Assembly: GCF_900104415.1 (NCBI RefSeq) | Contig: NZ_FMXR01000004.1 | Location: 186,001-250,000 of the forward strand | Direction: 5' to 3' | From: Eubacterium oxidoreducens | Lineage (GTDB): Bacteria > Bacillota > Clostridia > Lachnospirales > Lachnospiraceae | DNA length: 64,000 bases | In this document: positions 52,486 to 61,502 of the stretch, piece by piece | How positions within the stretch are numbered: position 1 is the stretch's first letter | Layout of the letters: every line of letters begins with the position of its first letter | Translations under genes and position numbers: made by a program | The notes under the pieces: model-generated | What the model was told of the DNA's origin: nothing | Databases searched by the model: none | Seen by the model: the letters and a program-made list of their open reading frames with translations, nothing else

Positions 52486-53628
52486 ATGAAGGAAATCACG
52501 ATTCATCAATTAAAGCAGTTGCCTAAAGGGGACTATCAGCTAATCGATATACGAGATGAGGGAAGCATTCTATATGGGATGATACCGGATGCGGTTTGTA
52601 TTCCGGCAGCGTCATTTGACAGTGAAATAGATCAATGTATAGAGAAATTGGATAAGAATCGAAAAATCGTATTATATTGTCAGCGTGGAGAGCAATCGAG
52701 AGAGATTGCGGAGCAATTAGAGGAGCGAAATCTGGATGCTTATAATCTGTCGGGAGGATACAATGCTTTTCTGATGGATACGATGTTAAATGAAAGCAGT
52801 GAAGAGGCTCAGATAAAAGCGGAAAAGAGTATCAGGGATCGTTTTCATAAACAGATATTTACCCCGTTTGCAAAGGCATGCAAAACCTATGATTTGATAC
52901 AGGAGGGAGACCACATTGCTGTTTGTATTTCAGGGGGAAAAGATTCTATGCTCATGGCAAAACTCTTTCAGGAGTTGCAAAAGCATAGAAAGGTCAATTT
53001 CGAACTGACCTTTCTAGTGATGGATCCGGGCTACAACAAAGAGAATCGAGCCTTAATCGAGCACAATGCAAAAAAATTAGGCATCCCGATTACGATATTT
53101 GACAGTACAATATTCGATGTGGTAGATACAGCAAAAAAGAATCCGTGTTATCTGTGTGCGAGAATGCGTCGAGGTCATTTATATAGCAAAGCAAAAGAAC
53201 TCGGTTGCAATAAAATTGCGCTTGGACATCATTATGATGATGTCATCGAGACAATCCTTATGGGAATGCTCTACGGAGCGCAGGTACAGACAATGATGCC
53301 GAAGCTTCACAGTACAAACTTTGAAGGCATGGAATTAATACGTCCCCTTTATCTGGTAAGAGAAGAGCAGATTTGTAAATGGAGAGATTACAACGAATTG
53401 CGTTTCCTGCAATGCGCATGTCATTTTACAGAGACCTGTAGCACCTGTCATGTGGATGGAACGACTTCTTCGAAGAGACTGGAAACGAAAAGATTGATTG
53501 CAAAGTTGAAGGAAAGCAATCCATATGTAGAGGGCAATATTTTTAAGAGCGTTGAAAATGTGAATCTCAGCACAGTGATTGCCTATAAAAAAGATGGAAA
53601 ACGACATCATTTTCTGGATGAATATTAG
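52486..53628 (+). CDS. Rhodanese-TtcA-like PP-loop tRNA thiolation fusion
   Basis: 380 residues. An N-terminal rhodanese domain (1-105) has active-site Cys in LYCQRGEQS and the closing LSGGYNAF. The rest is a TtcA/TilS-family PP-loop ATPase: SGGKDSM, CYLCARMRRGHLY (a CxxC as in TtcA) and LGHHYDDVIETILMG. Together they suggest that persulfide sulfur is delivered from the rhodanese to a PP-loop domain that thiolates tRNA (2-thiocytidine-like). ATG 52486 has GGAGAG at good spacing; an upstream ATG does not. The leader carries a terminator hairpin. Confidence 0.85.
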   Translation: MKEITIHQLKQLPKGDYQLIDIRDEGSILYGMIPDAVCIPAASFDSEIDQCIEKLDKNRKIVLYCQRGEQSREIAEQLEERNLDAYNLSGGYNAFLMDTMLNESSEEAQIKAEKSIRDRFHKQIFTPFAKACKTYDLIQEGDHIAVCISGGKDSMLMAKLFQELQKHRKVNFELTFLVMDPGYNKENRALIEHNAKKLGIPITIFDSTIFDVVDTAKKNPCYLCARMRRGHLYSKAKELGCNKIALGHHYDDVIETILMGMLYGAQVQTMMPKLHSTNFEGMELIRPLYLVREEQICKWRDYNELRFLQCACHFTETCSTCHVDGTTSSKRLETKRLIAKLKESNPYVEGNIFKSVENVNLSTVIAYKKDGKRHHFLDEY

Positions 53629-53701
53629 AAGCAAAATAAACAGCAGCTATAAGAGATTGTTATCGCGAGAAATTAGACAATATGTAATGACCTCCATTTT
53701 G

Positions 53702-53737
53702 TAGCAACGTGGATTTACCTGTATACTATAGTTGCTA
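53702..53737 (+). promoter_or_regulatory. Promoter flanked by TAGCAAC/GTTGCTA inverted repeat
   Basis: TAGCAAC (53702-53708) and GTTGCTA (53731-53737) flank a region with TATACT (53722-53727) as -10. It drives the small thioredoxin-like gene behind it. The layout suits an ArsR- or Rrf2-like repressor; binder unknown. Confidence 0.5.
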
Positions 53738-53784
53738 AAACAAATGGTAACAGGGATAACCGAATACAAAAGGAGGATATGGTC

Positions 53785-53934
53785 ATGAATATCAAGGTAT
53801 TAGGCGGAGGATGCAAAAGCTGTGAGGCTCTCCTTGCATCTGTAAAAGAAGCAGTTGCGAAAAAAGGGATCGATGCGGAGATAGAGTATATCACGGATAT
53901 GGAAAATCGGCAAAGAATTCAGAAATGGATTTGA
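53785..53934 (+). pseudogene. Truncated thioredoxin-fold (redox-active disulfide) protein
   Basis: 49 residues: MNIKVLGGGCKSCEALLASV has the CxxC of the small thioredoxin-like (MTH895/TM0996) family, and GIDAEIEYITDME follows as expected. The normal 75-80 residue protein continues with a cis-Pro segment, which is lost here by a deletion and early stop. RBS AAAGGAGGA is intact. A T-run with a short GATC stem follows. Confidence 0.75.
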
Positions 53935-53984
53935 TGCCGATCTTTTTTTGCAGAATTATATAGTTTGTGATTCGGAAGCTTTTC

Positions 53985-53997
53985 ATTTCGCAAATTT
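53985..53997 (+). repeat. Inverted repeat, left arm, flanking the DUF4143 gene
   Basis: ATTTCGCAAATTT is the exact reverse complement of 55261-55273. It is also part of a longer local hairpin: TTTCATTTCGCAA (from 53981) with TTGCGAAATGAAA (to 54025). Confidence 0.65.
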
Positions 53998-54054
53998 TAA
54001 AATTGATTAAAATTGCGAAATGAAATACAATTAAATAAAGGCGGTGAAATTACG

Positions 54055-55251
54055 ATGAAACTTATAAAAAGAGACTATTATCTAAATAAACTTTTATCGG
54101 TAAAGGATGTTCCGGACATAAAAGTAATAACCGGGGTAAGAAGAAGCGGTAAATCTAAATTGATGGATGCTTTCATAGATATGATATCTGCTGATGATAA
54201 GGCTAATATCGTCCGGATCAAGCTGAACTTAAAGAAGTTCGAGAAACTGTTGGATGCGGACAAGCTTTATGACTACATAGAGCAACAGTATGCAAACGAC
54301 AAAACGAATTATCTTTTCATTGATGAAATACAGCTATGTGAAGGTTTTGAACGTGTGATCAATAGCATTTACGAAGAAGAAATCTATGATATTTACCTTA
54401 CCGGGTCAAATGCATTCCTTTTATCAAGTGATTTGGCTACGTTGTTTGGGGGAAGAGTTTATGAGATAAGTTTATATCCATTTTCATTTAAAGAGTATCT
54501 TATGTATTATCCATCAAATGATATAGAGGAAGCCTTTGATTCTTATGTAAAGAAAGGTGGAATGGCTGGTTCATATCTTTATAAAACGGAGGAAGATGCC
54601 AGACAATATGTTAATGGTATCTATAGAACCACTATTACAAAGGATATCGTTAGAAAATTCAAGATAGAAAACGAAGATCTTTTGATAATGATTGGGAACT
54701 ACCTTATGGATAACGTTGGTAACCAGACTTCGATAAGAAATGTGGCATCCAAACTAACATCTGGCACCTACAGAACTAATGATAAGACAGTAGGGGCATA
54801 TATGAATTACTTTTGCCGATCATTCCTTTTTTATCCAATCCAGCGTTATGACATAAAGGGGAAAAGATATTTAGAATCAGATAAGAAGTACTACCTGTCT
54901 GATTTGGCTTTCCGCTTTTCTGAGATAGGAACAAAAAATACTGATTATGGACATCTCTATGAAAATATAGTGGCAATAGAACTTCTCAGACGCGGATACG
55001 AAGTATACGTGGGAAAATTATATAAAAAAGAAGTGGATTTTGTCGCAATCAAAGAAGGCGAAAAGGTCTACATTCAGGTATCTGATGATATATCCAGAGA
55101 GGATACTTTTAAGCGAGAAGTTTCATCGCTTTTAGGGATTAAGGATGCTTATCCAAAGTTACTGATAGCCAGGACAAAACATGATGAAAGCCAACATGAA
55201 GGAATAAGGATTATCGATATCGCCAGATGGCTTTCTGATTCGCAAAAATAA
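54055..55251 (+). CDS. AAA ATPase with DUF4143 domain (second copy)
   Basis: 398 residues with Walker A TGVRRSGKSK, Walker B YLFIDEIQL and the C-terminal DUF4143 region (KEVDFVAIKEGEKVYIQV, a nuclease-like core). It shares plan but not close identity with the protein at 46022-47275. I use ATG 54055 behind AGGCGGTGAA; the frame opens earlier at TTG 54013. It sits between 13-bp inverted repeats (53985 and 55261), like a cassette. Function of the family is unknown. Confidence 0.88.
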   Translation: MKLIKRDYYLNKLLSVKDVPDIKVITGVRRSGKSKLMDAFIDMISADDKANIVRIKLNLKKFEKLLDADKLYDYIEQQYANDKTNYLFIDEIQLCEGFERVINSIYEEEIYDIYLTGSNAFLLSSDLATLFGGRVYEISLYPFSFKEYLMYYPSNDIEEAFDSYVKKGGMAGSYLYKTEEDARQYVNGIYRTTITKDIVRKFKIENEDLLIMIGNYLMDNVGNQTSIRNVASKLTSGTYRTNDKTVGAYMNYFCRSFLFYPIQRYDIKGKRYLESDKKYYLSDLAFRFSEIGTKNTDYGHLYENIVAIELLRRGYEVYVGKLYKKEVDFVAIKEGEKVYIQVSDDISREDTFKREVSSLLGIKDAYPKLLIARTKHDESQHEGIRIIDIARWLSDSQK

Positions 55252-55260
55252 TAAAAGTTC

Positions 55261-55273
55261 AAATTTGCGAAAT
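55261..55273 (+). repeat. Inverted repeat, right arm, flanking the DUF4143 gene
   Basis: AAATTTGCGAAAT, ten bases after the DUF4143 stop, is the exact reverse complement of 53985-53997. Confidence 0.65.
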
Positions 55274-55312
55274 AGATGGGCATACGCAAAAGTGTAATAA
55301 AAGAAAAGGTTA

Positions 55313-55519
55313 ATGAAAATGGGTGAAATAAAAAAACAGATGGACGATGCGAAGCAGCGTGAATACAAAGATTTGTATGAGGCATATTACAGACATGCTT
55401 ATGCTGCAGCGCGTCAGATTATCAATCAACATGAAGAGTGTGAGGACATTGTACAGGAGAGCTTCTTGCGATGCAATTCTGATTTCATGGCCGGATGTGA
55501 CCAATGCCGATGGTTTTGA
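55313..55519 (+). pseudogene. ECF sigma factor, N-terminal remnant
   Basis: The first 55 residues read as sigma-70 region 2 (EYKDLYEAYYRHAYAAARQI, ECEDIVQESFLR). The sequence then leaves the family and stops. Region 4 is absent. It is fused by deletion to the end of another gene (see next entry). Confidence 0.72.
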
Positions 55520-55790
55520 ATTGACCACTGTCTGGGCAAATGAAGAGGGCGCGTAGAATCCGCATGTTTATGAAATTGAAAAGACAGGAAATGGGACATA
55601 TAAAGCTGCAGATGGCGTGTACAAAGATGCTTACGATCTGATTACCTATCAGATTTCGATGGAAGTGCCATATACTGACCGCTTACAGTTTGTGGATCCT
55701 TGCTATGGATGGAAGCTGCTTTCTGTTTCGATAAAATCCTATCGCATGAATGGAGAACAAAAAATCTGGTCGGAAGAAGTCACTAGATAA
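55494..55790 (+). pseudogene. C-terminal end of a secreted or anti-sigma-like (DUF4179-type) protein
   Basis: An open frame with one TAG (55554-55556) reads ADGFELTTVWANEEGA, then NPHVYEIEKTGNGTYKAADG and SVSIKSYRMNGEQKIWSEEV. This could be the tail of a DUF4179 anti-sigma factor, the usual partner of such sigma factors. Sigma 5' end and this 3' end meet around 55490, indicating loss of the middle of a two-gene operon. Confidence 0.5.
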
Positions 55791-55794
55791 ATTT

Positions 55795-55924
55795 TTTAAC
55801 TCAGTCGGGGTACAAGCTCCGACTGAGTTAAACGCTCCGCGAGGATGCGCACGGATTCGGACAGGAATTTGTCTGCTGAAGCAGACCCGAATCCGGCGCG
55901 CAAGACTCGCGAGCGAGTCTTGAC
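55795..55924 (+). repeat. 130-nt palindrome-rich element, copy 1
   Basis: Exact reverse complement of 62670-62799 over 130 bases. It has three stem-loops: AACTCAGTCGG(G/A)G type hairpin at 55798-55829, a nested CGGATTCGG...CCGAATCCG stem with GTCTGC/GCAGAC inside (55852-55896), and CAAGACTCGC-GA-GCGAGTCTTG (55901-55922). G/C-rich in an A/T-rich neighbourhood. It has no coding capacity. Confidence 0.93.
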
Positions 55925-56045
55925 AAAAAGTTAGATTTTGTTAAACCCTCTTTAGGGATTTTTATCGTCTTATAAGTATGAGGCATAAAAATGAAACCAT
56001 TTGCGTCTTAACAAAATATAATCAAAGTAAAAAGAGGTGTGGAAA

Positions 56046-57701
56046 ATGGAGAAAAAAATTAGGGTAACAACATTATTTTTGGTAATACTACTTGCGATTA
56101 TCGCACTGTATCATCCAAATACTGTAAAAGCAGCCGAGGTAATAGACGGCTTTCATGGAGGAAGTGGAACGAAAGATAATCCTTACCAGATAGCAACAGT
56201 AGAGGAATTCGAGATTTTAAGGGGAAATTTAAATGTAGATGATGGATACGATCATACGGATTTTTATGATACATATTTTGTCTTAACAAAGGATATCGCG
56301 TATGACAGTTCCAAACAGATTAGTGCGCCGCAACTAGGATTGACCAAATGTAAGATTGATGGAAAAGGTCACACAGTCAGTGGTATAACATCCAACGGAA
56401 AATCTTTGTTCAACCGTGTAAATGAAACTGAGATTACAAATATTAAATTTAAAAATTGCAATCTTAAGAATACACCGCTCCTGGCGAAAGATATTTTTGA
56501 TGGTAAATTATCAAATATTACTTTTTCAAACAGTAAGGTAAGTTTTAATAACCAGAATAAAAAAGATTTTAGCGATGAGTCCAATTTTGGAAGCAAGTTA
56601 CACTACGGTGGGCTTGTAAACTGGGTTTATGGTACGAAAACAGAAAAAGTAAATGTAAATATTAACATGACGATCAAGGGTACCGGTGTCTATGGCATGC
56701 TTTATGGAAATTTCAGAGGAAATGCAACAGGCATCAAGACGGCAGGAACACTCAAGGCAGCAATACTTTATGTGAAAAAGAATCAAGCGGTAAGCTGCAT
56801 CGGAGGTATGTTCGGTAATATCGAAGGAACGGTTAAGAATTCTGTTAATAATGCAAAAATTACTGTTTCATTACCAAATAAAAAAGTAGGTTGCAGTATT
56901 GCTGGTATCTCCGGAAGCGGAAGCTATCCATTAGAAGGTAAAAAAACCGGCTGCAGATATTATAAATGTAAAAACCAGGGAGCGATTAAGGTAACCACCA
57001 AATGGAAAAATAAAGAAAGATTATTTGTAAATGTTGCAGGAATTACCGCAGGTTTTACGGATGGAGATATTCAAAGTTGTTCTAACTCCGGAAACATTAC
57101 CGCTCCTTTCTCAGAAGGCATAGCAGGAATCACGAATACCGCAAACGGAACAATTACGAAATGCAGTAATTCCGGAAAGATTACAGGTGTGGATACAAAA
57201 CGAGTGTCAGGAATCGTTAATTGGGCTTATAAGAATGTGAAAAGCTGCACGAATTCCAGAGCAATTAAAAATTCTGCCAGCGTGATTCACTATGATGGTG
57301 ATAGCAATGCAGCAGGTATCGTGAACTATGTTGATTCTAAATATAGAAATGTAACAATCCGCGATTGCAAAAATAAAGCCAAAGTGACGGCTGTCAATAA
57401 ACGTTATCACGCCTCTAGTGCTGCAGGTATCGTAAATCACATTGGTCAGACGAACAAATATCATAGTACTGTCTCCAAATGCAGCAATTCCGGAACAATT
57501 TCTGGCGACGGCAAATCTTCAGGAATTGTAGATTCTTCCGGAAATTGGCAGGTGAAAAAAGGAAAGAATGTCATTAAATCCTGCACAAACACTGGGAAAA
57601 TTTATATCAGAGGTGGCGAAGAGAAACCTGGAATCTGTAGTTATGCAGTCAATACTACGATTAAGGGATGCAAAAATAGAGGAAAGATAATAGAAAAATA
57701 A
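56046..57701 (+). CDS. Secreted beta-helix (GLUG-like) repeat protein
   Basis: 551 residues with a signal peptide (cut after VKAAE-like, residue 31). GGSGTKDNPYQIATVEEFEIL is the classic entry segment of GLUG/beta-helix surface proteins, followed by IDGKGHTVSGI. From residue 270 on there are about eight irregular repeats of the type CxNSGxIT...xxGIVN, each a helix coil rung. No anchor or sortase motif is found, so it is probably released or wall-associated. ATG 56046 follows AGAGGTG. Regulation unknown. Confidence 0.82.
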   Translation: MEKKIRVTTLFLVILLAIIALYHPNTVKAAEVIDGFHGGSGTKDNPYQIATVEEFEILRGNLNVDDGYDHTDFYDTYFVLTKDIAYDSSKQISAPQLGLTKCKIDGKGHTVSGITSNGKSLFNRVNETEITNIKFKNCNLKNTPLLAKDIFDGKLSNITFSNSKVSFNNQNKKDFSDESNFGSKLHYGGLVNWVYGTKTEKVNVNINMTIKGTGVYGMLYGNFRGNATGIKTAGTLKAAILYVKKNQAVSCIGGMFGNIEGTVKNSVNNAKITVSLPNKKVGCSIAGISGSGSYPLEGKKTGCRYYKCKNQGAIKVTTKWKNKERLFVNVAGITAGFTDGDIQSCSNSGNITAPFSEGIAGITNTANGTITKCSNSGKITGVDTKRVSGIVNWAYKNVKSCTNSRAIKNSASVIHYDGDSNAAGIVNYVDSKYRNVTIRDCKNKAKVTAVNKRYHASSAAGIVNHIGQTNKYHSTVSKCSNSGTISGDGKSSGIVDSSGNWQVKKGKNVIKSCTNTGKIYIRGGEEKPGICSYAVNTTIKGCKNRGKIIEK

Positions 57702-57718
57702 TCGCAAGGTGTTGATAA

Positions 57719-57744
57719 AAGCCCACTTATTCGTAAGTGGGCTT
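57719..57744 (-). terminator. Terminator of the LysR gene, possibly bidirectional
   Basis: An 11-bp perfect stem (arm AAGCCCACTTA) closed by a four-base TTCG loop between two convergent genes. The T-run is on the minus-strand side (TTTTATC), so it mainly serves the LysR gene. Confidence 0.85.
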
Positions 57745-57755
57745 GGAATCAGACT

Positions 57756-58637
57756 TTACGTTTGCGATTGAAAGGCTTTCCTGATTTGCTGCAGAAATTT
57801 TTCTGCAATAGGAGTAAAGGTCTGATACTTATTCCATATCAGGTATAATTCCGATCTGAGCGCAGGTGAAAGTGGCCGAAACACCATATCGGTTCCTTCG
57901 GTGTTTATCAGGTCCTTAAATGTAAGGAGGATTCCGAGTTTTTCTCTTGCAAACACAGAGCCGTTATAGGATAGTCTGAAAGACCCTTCAAGCTTAAGCT
58001 CTGAAAATCGGTTTTTTGCCCATGCTTTAATCTCGTTGTTCCAACTCTGCTCGGAGACAAATAGAGGCTCGCCCACAAGGTCGGATACACGGATGGATTT
58101 TTTCTTTGCAAGGGGATGAGATACTGACATAATGGAACCCCATACATCCGCCTCGGGAAACTTTACATATTCATATTTATTGCTGTCAGGTGTTTCGCAA
58201 AGCACAGCAAAGTCTAGAATACCCTTATCAAGCTTTTCTGTAACCTGTTCGGTATCACCGCTGGTTATGTGATAAGAAAGTCCTGGATATTTTTCTTTTA
58301 ACTTATAGATCTCCCTGGCAAGGTATCTTATCTGATAGCTTTCTGCCAGTCCAAAATGTATATCGCCACCGGTTATATCATCCAGAGAATTAAATTCCTG
58401 TTCGATCTTATCTGACATTGCTACTAAATCCTGGGCGCGGTCACGCAGTAGCATACCCTCATCTGTAAGTGAAATACTGAAGCTGTGCCTTACAAACAGC
58501 TTTTTTCCAAGCTCTTCCTCTAATGCTTTTAATGTCTTTGAAAGAGTTGGCTGAGAGACATGAAGCTGCTCAGCGGCTTTCGACATATTTTCTTCCCTCG
58601 CAACTGCAAGAAAGTATTTGAGATTTTTTATTTCCAT
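57756..58637 (-). CDS. LysR-family transcriptional regulator
   Basis: 293 residues. N-terminal winged HTH (NLKYFLAVAREENMSKAAEQ, then SQPTLSKTLKALEEELG) and a C-terminal LysR substrate-binding domain. RBS AGGAGG is visible upstream. It diverges from the operon at 58759-61183, and a 14-bp palindrome lies between them, so it most likely controls that operon and itself. The inducer is unknown. Confidence 0.93.
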   Translation of the reverse strand: MEIKNLKYFLAVAREENMSKAAEQLHVSQPTLSKTLKALEEELGKKLFVRHSFSISLTDEGMLLRDRAQDLVAMSDKIEQEFNSLDDITGGDIHFGLAESYQIRYLAREIYKLKEKYPGLSYHITSGDTEQVTEKLDKGILDFAVLCETPDSNKYEYVKFPEADVWGSIMSVSHPLAKKKSIRVSDLVGEPLFVSEQSWNNEIKAWAKNRFSELKLEGSFRLSYNGSVFAREKLGILLTFKDLINTEGTDMVFRPLSPALRSELYLIWNKYQTFTPIAEKFLQQIRKAFQSQT

Positions 58638-58682
58638 GAAAACCTCCTAAAGTTAAATGATTTGGATGATATTCCAAAAAGT

Positions 58683-58696
58683 AATATCATGATATT
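58683..58696. promoter_or_regulatory. Palindromic LysR operator candidate
   Basis: AATATCATGATATT is a perfect 14-bp palindrome in the divergent region, containing the T-N11-A pattern typical of LysR sites. It is placed between the two start codons. Confidence 0.55.
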
Positions 58697-58758
58697 TATT
58701 TTATTCATTAGCGAAAAACCGGTCAAGGCTTTAGTATGGAAATTGAAAGGAGTCAGAG

Positions 58759-58974
58759 ATGGATACAGAAAAAATACTTGAAAACCTTTCAGGCATGGGC
58801 TGTGATGAGAAAGAAATAAGCTTTATGAAAAAGATGTATGAAGAAGGGGATACAGATACGCTTCTTCGAGATCTTAGAAAATGCCGGTGCCATCTGATGG
58901 ACGAACTTCATGACAGTCAGAAAAAAGTAGATAACATGGATTTTTTGATAAGACAGATCCAAAAAGAAAAGTAA
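58759..58974 (+). CDS. Small helical protein of unknown function
   Basis: 71 residues, all predicted helix, with an internal CRCHLMDELHDSQKKVDNMD coiled region and cysteines at 15, 42 and 44. RBS AAAGGAG. It is the first gene of the LysR-divergent operon and resembles small conserved proteins seen in similar clusters, but I cannot assign a function. Confidence 0.7.
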   Translation: MDTEKILENLSGMGCDEKEISFMKKMYEEGDTDTLLRDLRKCRCHLMDELHDSQKKVDNMDFLIRQIQKEK

Positions 58975-58994
58975 TTAAAACGGAGGAATGTAAA

Positions 58995-59996
58995 ATGAAC
59001 AGAAAAGAAGAACTGAACCTTGTAACGGAATGGGATAAAACCTTTAAGAAAAGTGATAAAGTAGACCACAGCAAAGTCACATTTGTAAACAGATATGGAA
59101 TCACGCTTGCAGCGGATATGTATGTTCCAAAGAATGCAGATGGTAAGCTCCCTGCAATTGCTGTATGCGGGCCATTCGGTGCAGTTAAAGAGCAGTGCTC
59201 AGGTCTTTATGCTCAGACAATGGCAGAGAGAGGATTCTTAACAATAGCATTTGACCCATCATTTACAGGAGAGTCCGGTGGGAACGTAAGATATATGGCA
59301 TCTCCTGATATCAACACAGAAGATTTCATGGCTGCAGTTGATTTCCTTTCACTTAATGAAAAAGTAGATTCTGACAGGATTGGAATCATCGGTATCTGTG
59401 GATGGGGCGGCATGGCTGTAAATACAGCAGCTCTTGATACAAGGATCAAAGCTACAGCTGCAATGACAATGTATGACATGACAAGAGTAAATGCCAAGGG
59501 ATATTTTGACTCCGAGGACAGCGAGGAAGCAAGGTATCAGAAGAGGGCTGCCATGTGCGCTCAGAGACTTGAAGACCTTAAGGCAGGTGAGTATAAGCTT
59601 GGCGGCGGTGTAGTAGATCCACTTCCGGAGGATGCACCTTTCTTTGTAAAAGACTACTATGACTATTACAAGACAGACAGAGGCTATCATAAGAGAAGCC
59701 TTAATTCCAATGGAGGCTGGAATGTAATTGGCTGTGAGTCCTTCGTTAATCAGCCAATACTTAAGTACAGCAATGAAATTAGAAGTGCAGTTTTGCTGGT
59801 TCACGGAGAAAAAGCACATTCATGTTATTTTTCAAAGGATGCATATGCAGATATGGTAGGAGACAGCAAGTATGCTGATAATAAAGAACTTATGATAATT
59901 CCTGATGCGGTGCATACAGATCTATATGATGGCGGAGATAAGGATTATATTCCTTATGACAAGCTGGAGAGCTTCTTTAAGGAGAGTTTAAAGTAA
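58995..59996 (+). CDS. Alpha/beta hydrolase (YcjY/dienelactone-hydrolase-like)
   Basis: 333 residues. GICGWGG around residue 135 stands where the nucleophile elbow lies, so the nucleophile would be cysteine, as in dienelactone hydrolase-like relatives. [21 protein letters not shown] is the oxyanion region and [10 protein letters not shown] holds the catalytic histidine. It probably cleaves an ester; substrate unknown. It shares a base with the next gene (TAATG). Confidence 0.85.
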   Translation: MNRKEELNLVTEWDKTFKKSDKVDHSKVTFVNRYGITLAADMYVPKNADGKLPAIAVCGPFGAVKEQCSGLYAQTMAERGFLTIAFDPSFTGESGGNVRYMASPDINTEDFMAAVDFLSLNEKVDSDRIGIIGICGWGGMAVNTAALDTRIKATAAMTMYDMTRVNAKGYFDSEDSEEARYQKRAAMCAQRLEDLKAGEYKLGGGVVDPLPEDAPFFVKDYYDYYKTDRGYHKRSLNSNGGWNVIGCESFVNQPILKYSNEIRSAVLLVHGEKAHSCYFSKDAYADMVGDSKYADNKELMIIPDAVHTDLYDGGDKDYIPYDKLESFFKESLK

Positions 59997-60586
59997 TGAT
60001 AACGGTTGAAGAAATACTGGAATATCTTAATTTGGACAGAGTAGAAGATATGACAGAAGAGATGCATGAATGTTTCATGAGGCAGAGCCAGGCTGCCATA
60101 AAGCAGACCATGGAATTAAATACCAAGTACCATACGCCAGAGGAAATCGTCAGTATCATGACTGAACTGACCGGTGAGGAAGTGGATGAAAGCTTGAGAT
60201 TGTTCCCACCTTTTTATACGGATTTTGGAAGAAACATTCACATCGGGAAAAATGTATTCATCAATTCCGGATGCAGCTTCCAGGATCAGGGCGGCATATA
60301 CATTGGTGATAACACCCTGATTGGGCACAGGGTCGTCCTTGCTACTCTGGATCATGATTTGAATCCTTATGACAGGCACCTTCTGTGTGCTCCTATACAT
60401 ATTGGAAACAGGGTTTGGATTGGAGCAGGAGCAATTATAACCAGAGGAGTTACAATCGGTGACGGTGCTGTAATTGCAGCTGGAGCTGTTGTAACTAAAG
60501 ATGTAGAGGAAAACACAATTGTGGGAGGCGTTCCCGCAAAACTGATTAAGAAGATAGAAAATGTCGTGCCAATAGAAAAGAAATAA
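59996..60586 (+). CDS. Hexapeptide-repeat O-acetyltransferase (maltose/galactoside type)
   Basis: 196 residues: an N-terminal Mac domain-like segment (1-55) and left-handed beta-helix with catalytic His in [13 protein letters not shown], then [20 protein letters not shown]. It is a more complete relative of the enzyme at 47401-47961. Overlap with the hydrolase gene suggests paired function, perhaps acetylation and deacetylation of the same sugar (inference). Confidence 0.9.
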   Translation: MITVEEILEYLNLDRVEDMTEEMHECFMRQSQAAIKQTMELNTKYHTPEEIVSIMTELTGEEVDESLRLFPPFYTDFGRNIHIGKNVFINSGCSFQDQGGIYIGDNTLIGHRVVLATLDHDLNPYDRHLLCAPIHIGNRVWIGAGAIITRGVTIGDGAVIAAGAVVTKDVEENTIVGGVPAKLIKKIENVVPIEKK

Positions 60587-60598
60587 AGGATGTTTAAG

Positions 60599-61183
60599 AT
60601 GAAAACGAAAATGATTTTGATAACATTCTGTATGACGATCATGTTTTGTATGAGCGCCTGTTCTGGAAATACAATAAACTCTGGTGATAATCAGAATGCA
60701 GTAACTGAAATATCAACATCAGAAAATGTTGAAACAGAAAGCTCAGAAGAGAATGTCATGTCGGAGGGAACTGCTATGTATCAGCCGGCAGAAAAAGATG
60801 AATCAGCAGATGATGAAGCTATTGGGGATAATACTATGATAATGATGATTGATGATACAAAAGTTAATGTGGAGTGGGAAGACAACCAGGCTGTAGAAAG
60901 ACTGCGGGATATGGCTAAAGATGGTGATATTACCATTCAGATGTCAATGTATGGCGGTTTTGAACAGGTGGGTTCCATAGGACAGAGCTTGCCACGAGAT
61001 GATAAACATTCAACAACGAGTTCAGGTGACATTGTACTTTATTCGGGCAATCAGATGGTAGTGTTCTATGGCTCCAACAGCTGGTCATACACAAGACTTG
61101 GTCATATATCTGATAAGGATGAGGCAGAGATGGCAGATCTTCTTTCGCAAGGAGATGTTACGATAACCATCAGCACGGAATAG
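60599..61183 (+). CDS. Lipoprotein with cyclophilin-like fold domain
   Basis: 194 residues. Lipobox MSAC (Cys at about residue 20) and an acidic linker precede a domain of about 115 residues (MMIDDTKVNVEWEDNQAVERL, SIGQSLPRDDKHSTTSSGDIVLY, FYGSNSWSYTRLGHI), the cyclophilin-like domain common in gut anaerobes near LysR and flavodoxin genes. ATG 60599 fits AAAGGA better than 60590. Catalytic activity is not evident. It closes the LysR-divergent operon; a short unrecognised tail fragment follows at 61183-61275. Confidence 0.82.
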   Translation: MKTKMILITFCMTIMFCMSACSGNTINSGDNQNAVTEISTSENVETESSEENVMSEGTAMYQPAEKDESADDEAIGDNTMIMMIDDTKVNVEWEDNQAVERLRDMAKDGDITIQMSMYGGFEQVGSIGQSLPRDDKHSTTSSGDIVLYSGNQMVVFYGSNSWSYTRLGHISDKDEAEMADLLSQGDVTITISTE

Positions 61184-61381
61184 GTACCTCTTACGAAGAT
61201 GTCGTGGACAAGGCTGTTGTTTACAGATTTGTTCTTAATTCTGATGACGAGGGAAGAGCTTCTATCCTTGTATAGAATATAAACTCAAGAAGCGCGGTGC
61301 AAGAGTAACTTCTACTTGTACTGGATATGGACCCCAAAAAGTAGAATTTTGAAATTCACATTACGAAGGCGTGTACGGAAA
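61184..61381 (+). other. Gap with a 30-codon remnant
   Basis: The frame 61183-61275 (SYEDVVDKAVVYRFVLNSDD region) has no start and is not recognised; it looks like the end of a lost gene. The remainder shows no feature until the hairpin at 61382. Confidence 0.35.
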
Positions 61382-61409
61382 GGCGTGTAGATCGGATGGT
61401 CTATGCGTC
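61382..61409 (+). terminator. Hairpin with T-run
   Basis: A 12-bp stem with several G-U pairs (61382-61393 with 61398-61409), followed by TTTTT. It ends upstream transcription or acts in the leader of the exonuclease gene 94 bases downstream. Confidence 0.65.
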
Positions 61410-61502
61410 TTTTTGAGTACGATTTTTGGGATGAAAAATTTGTTAGGATTGGTATGTAACAATCAAGCAATGGATTCAAGAAATGTTTGGAGGAAATACC
61501 GC

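Noticed and set aside
57060-57560. Repeated NSG-coding motifs as a DNA repeat array
   Set aside because: They are irregular beta-helix rungs in a secreted protein, not a nucleotide repeat.
47401-60586. Recent duplication of the two hexapeptide acetyltransferases or the two DUF4143 ATPases
   Set aside because: The pairs share motifs but differ through most of their length, so they are old paralogs or separate acquisitions.
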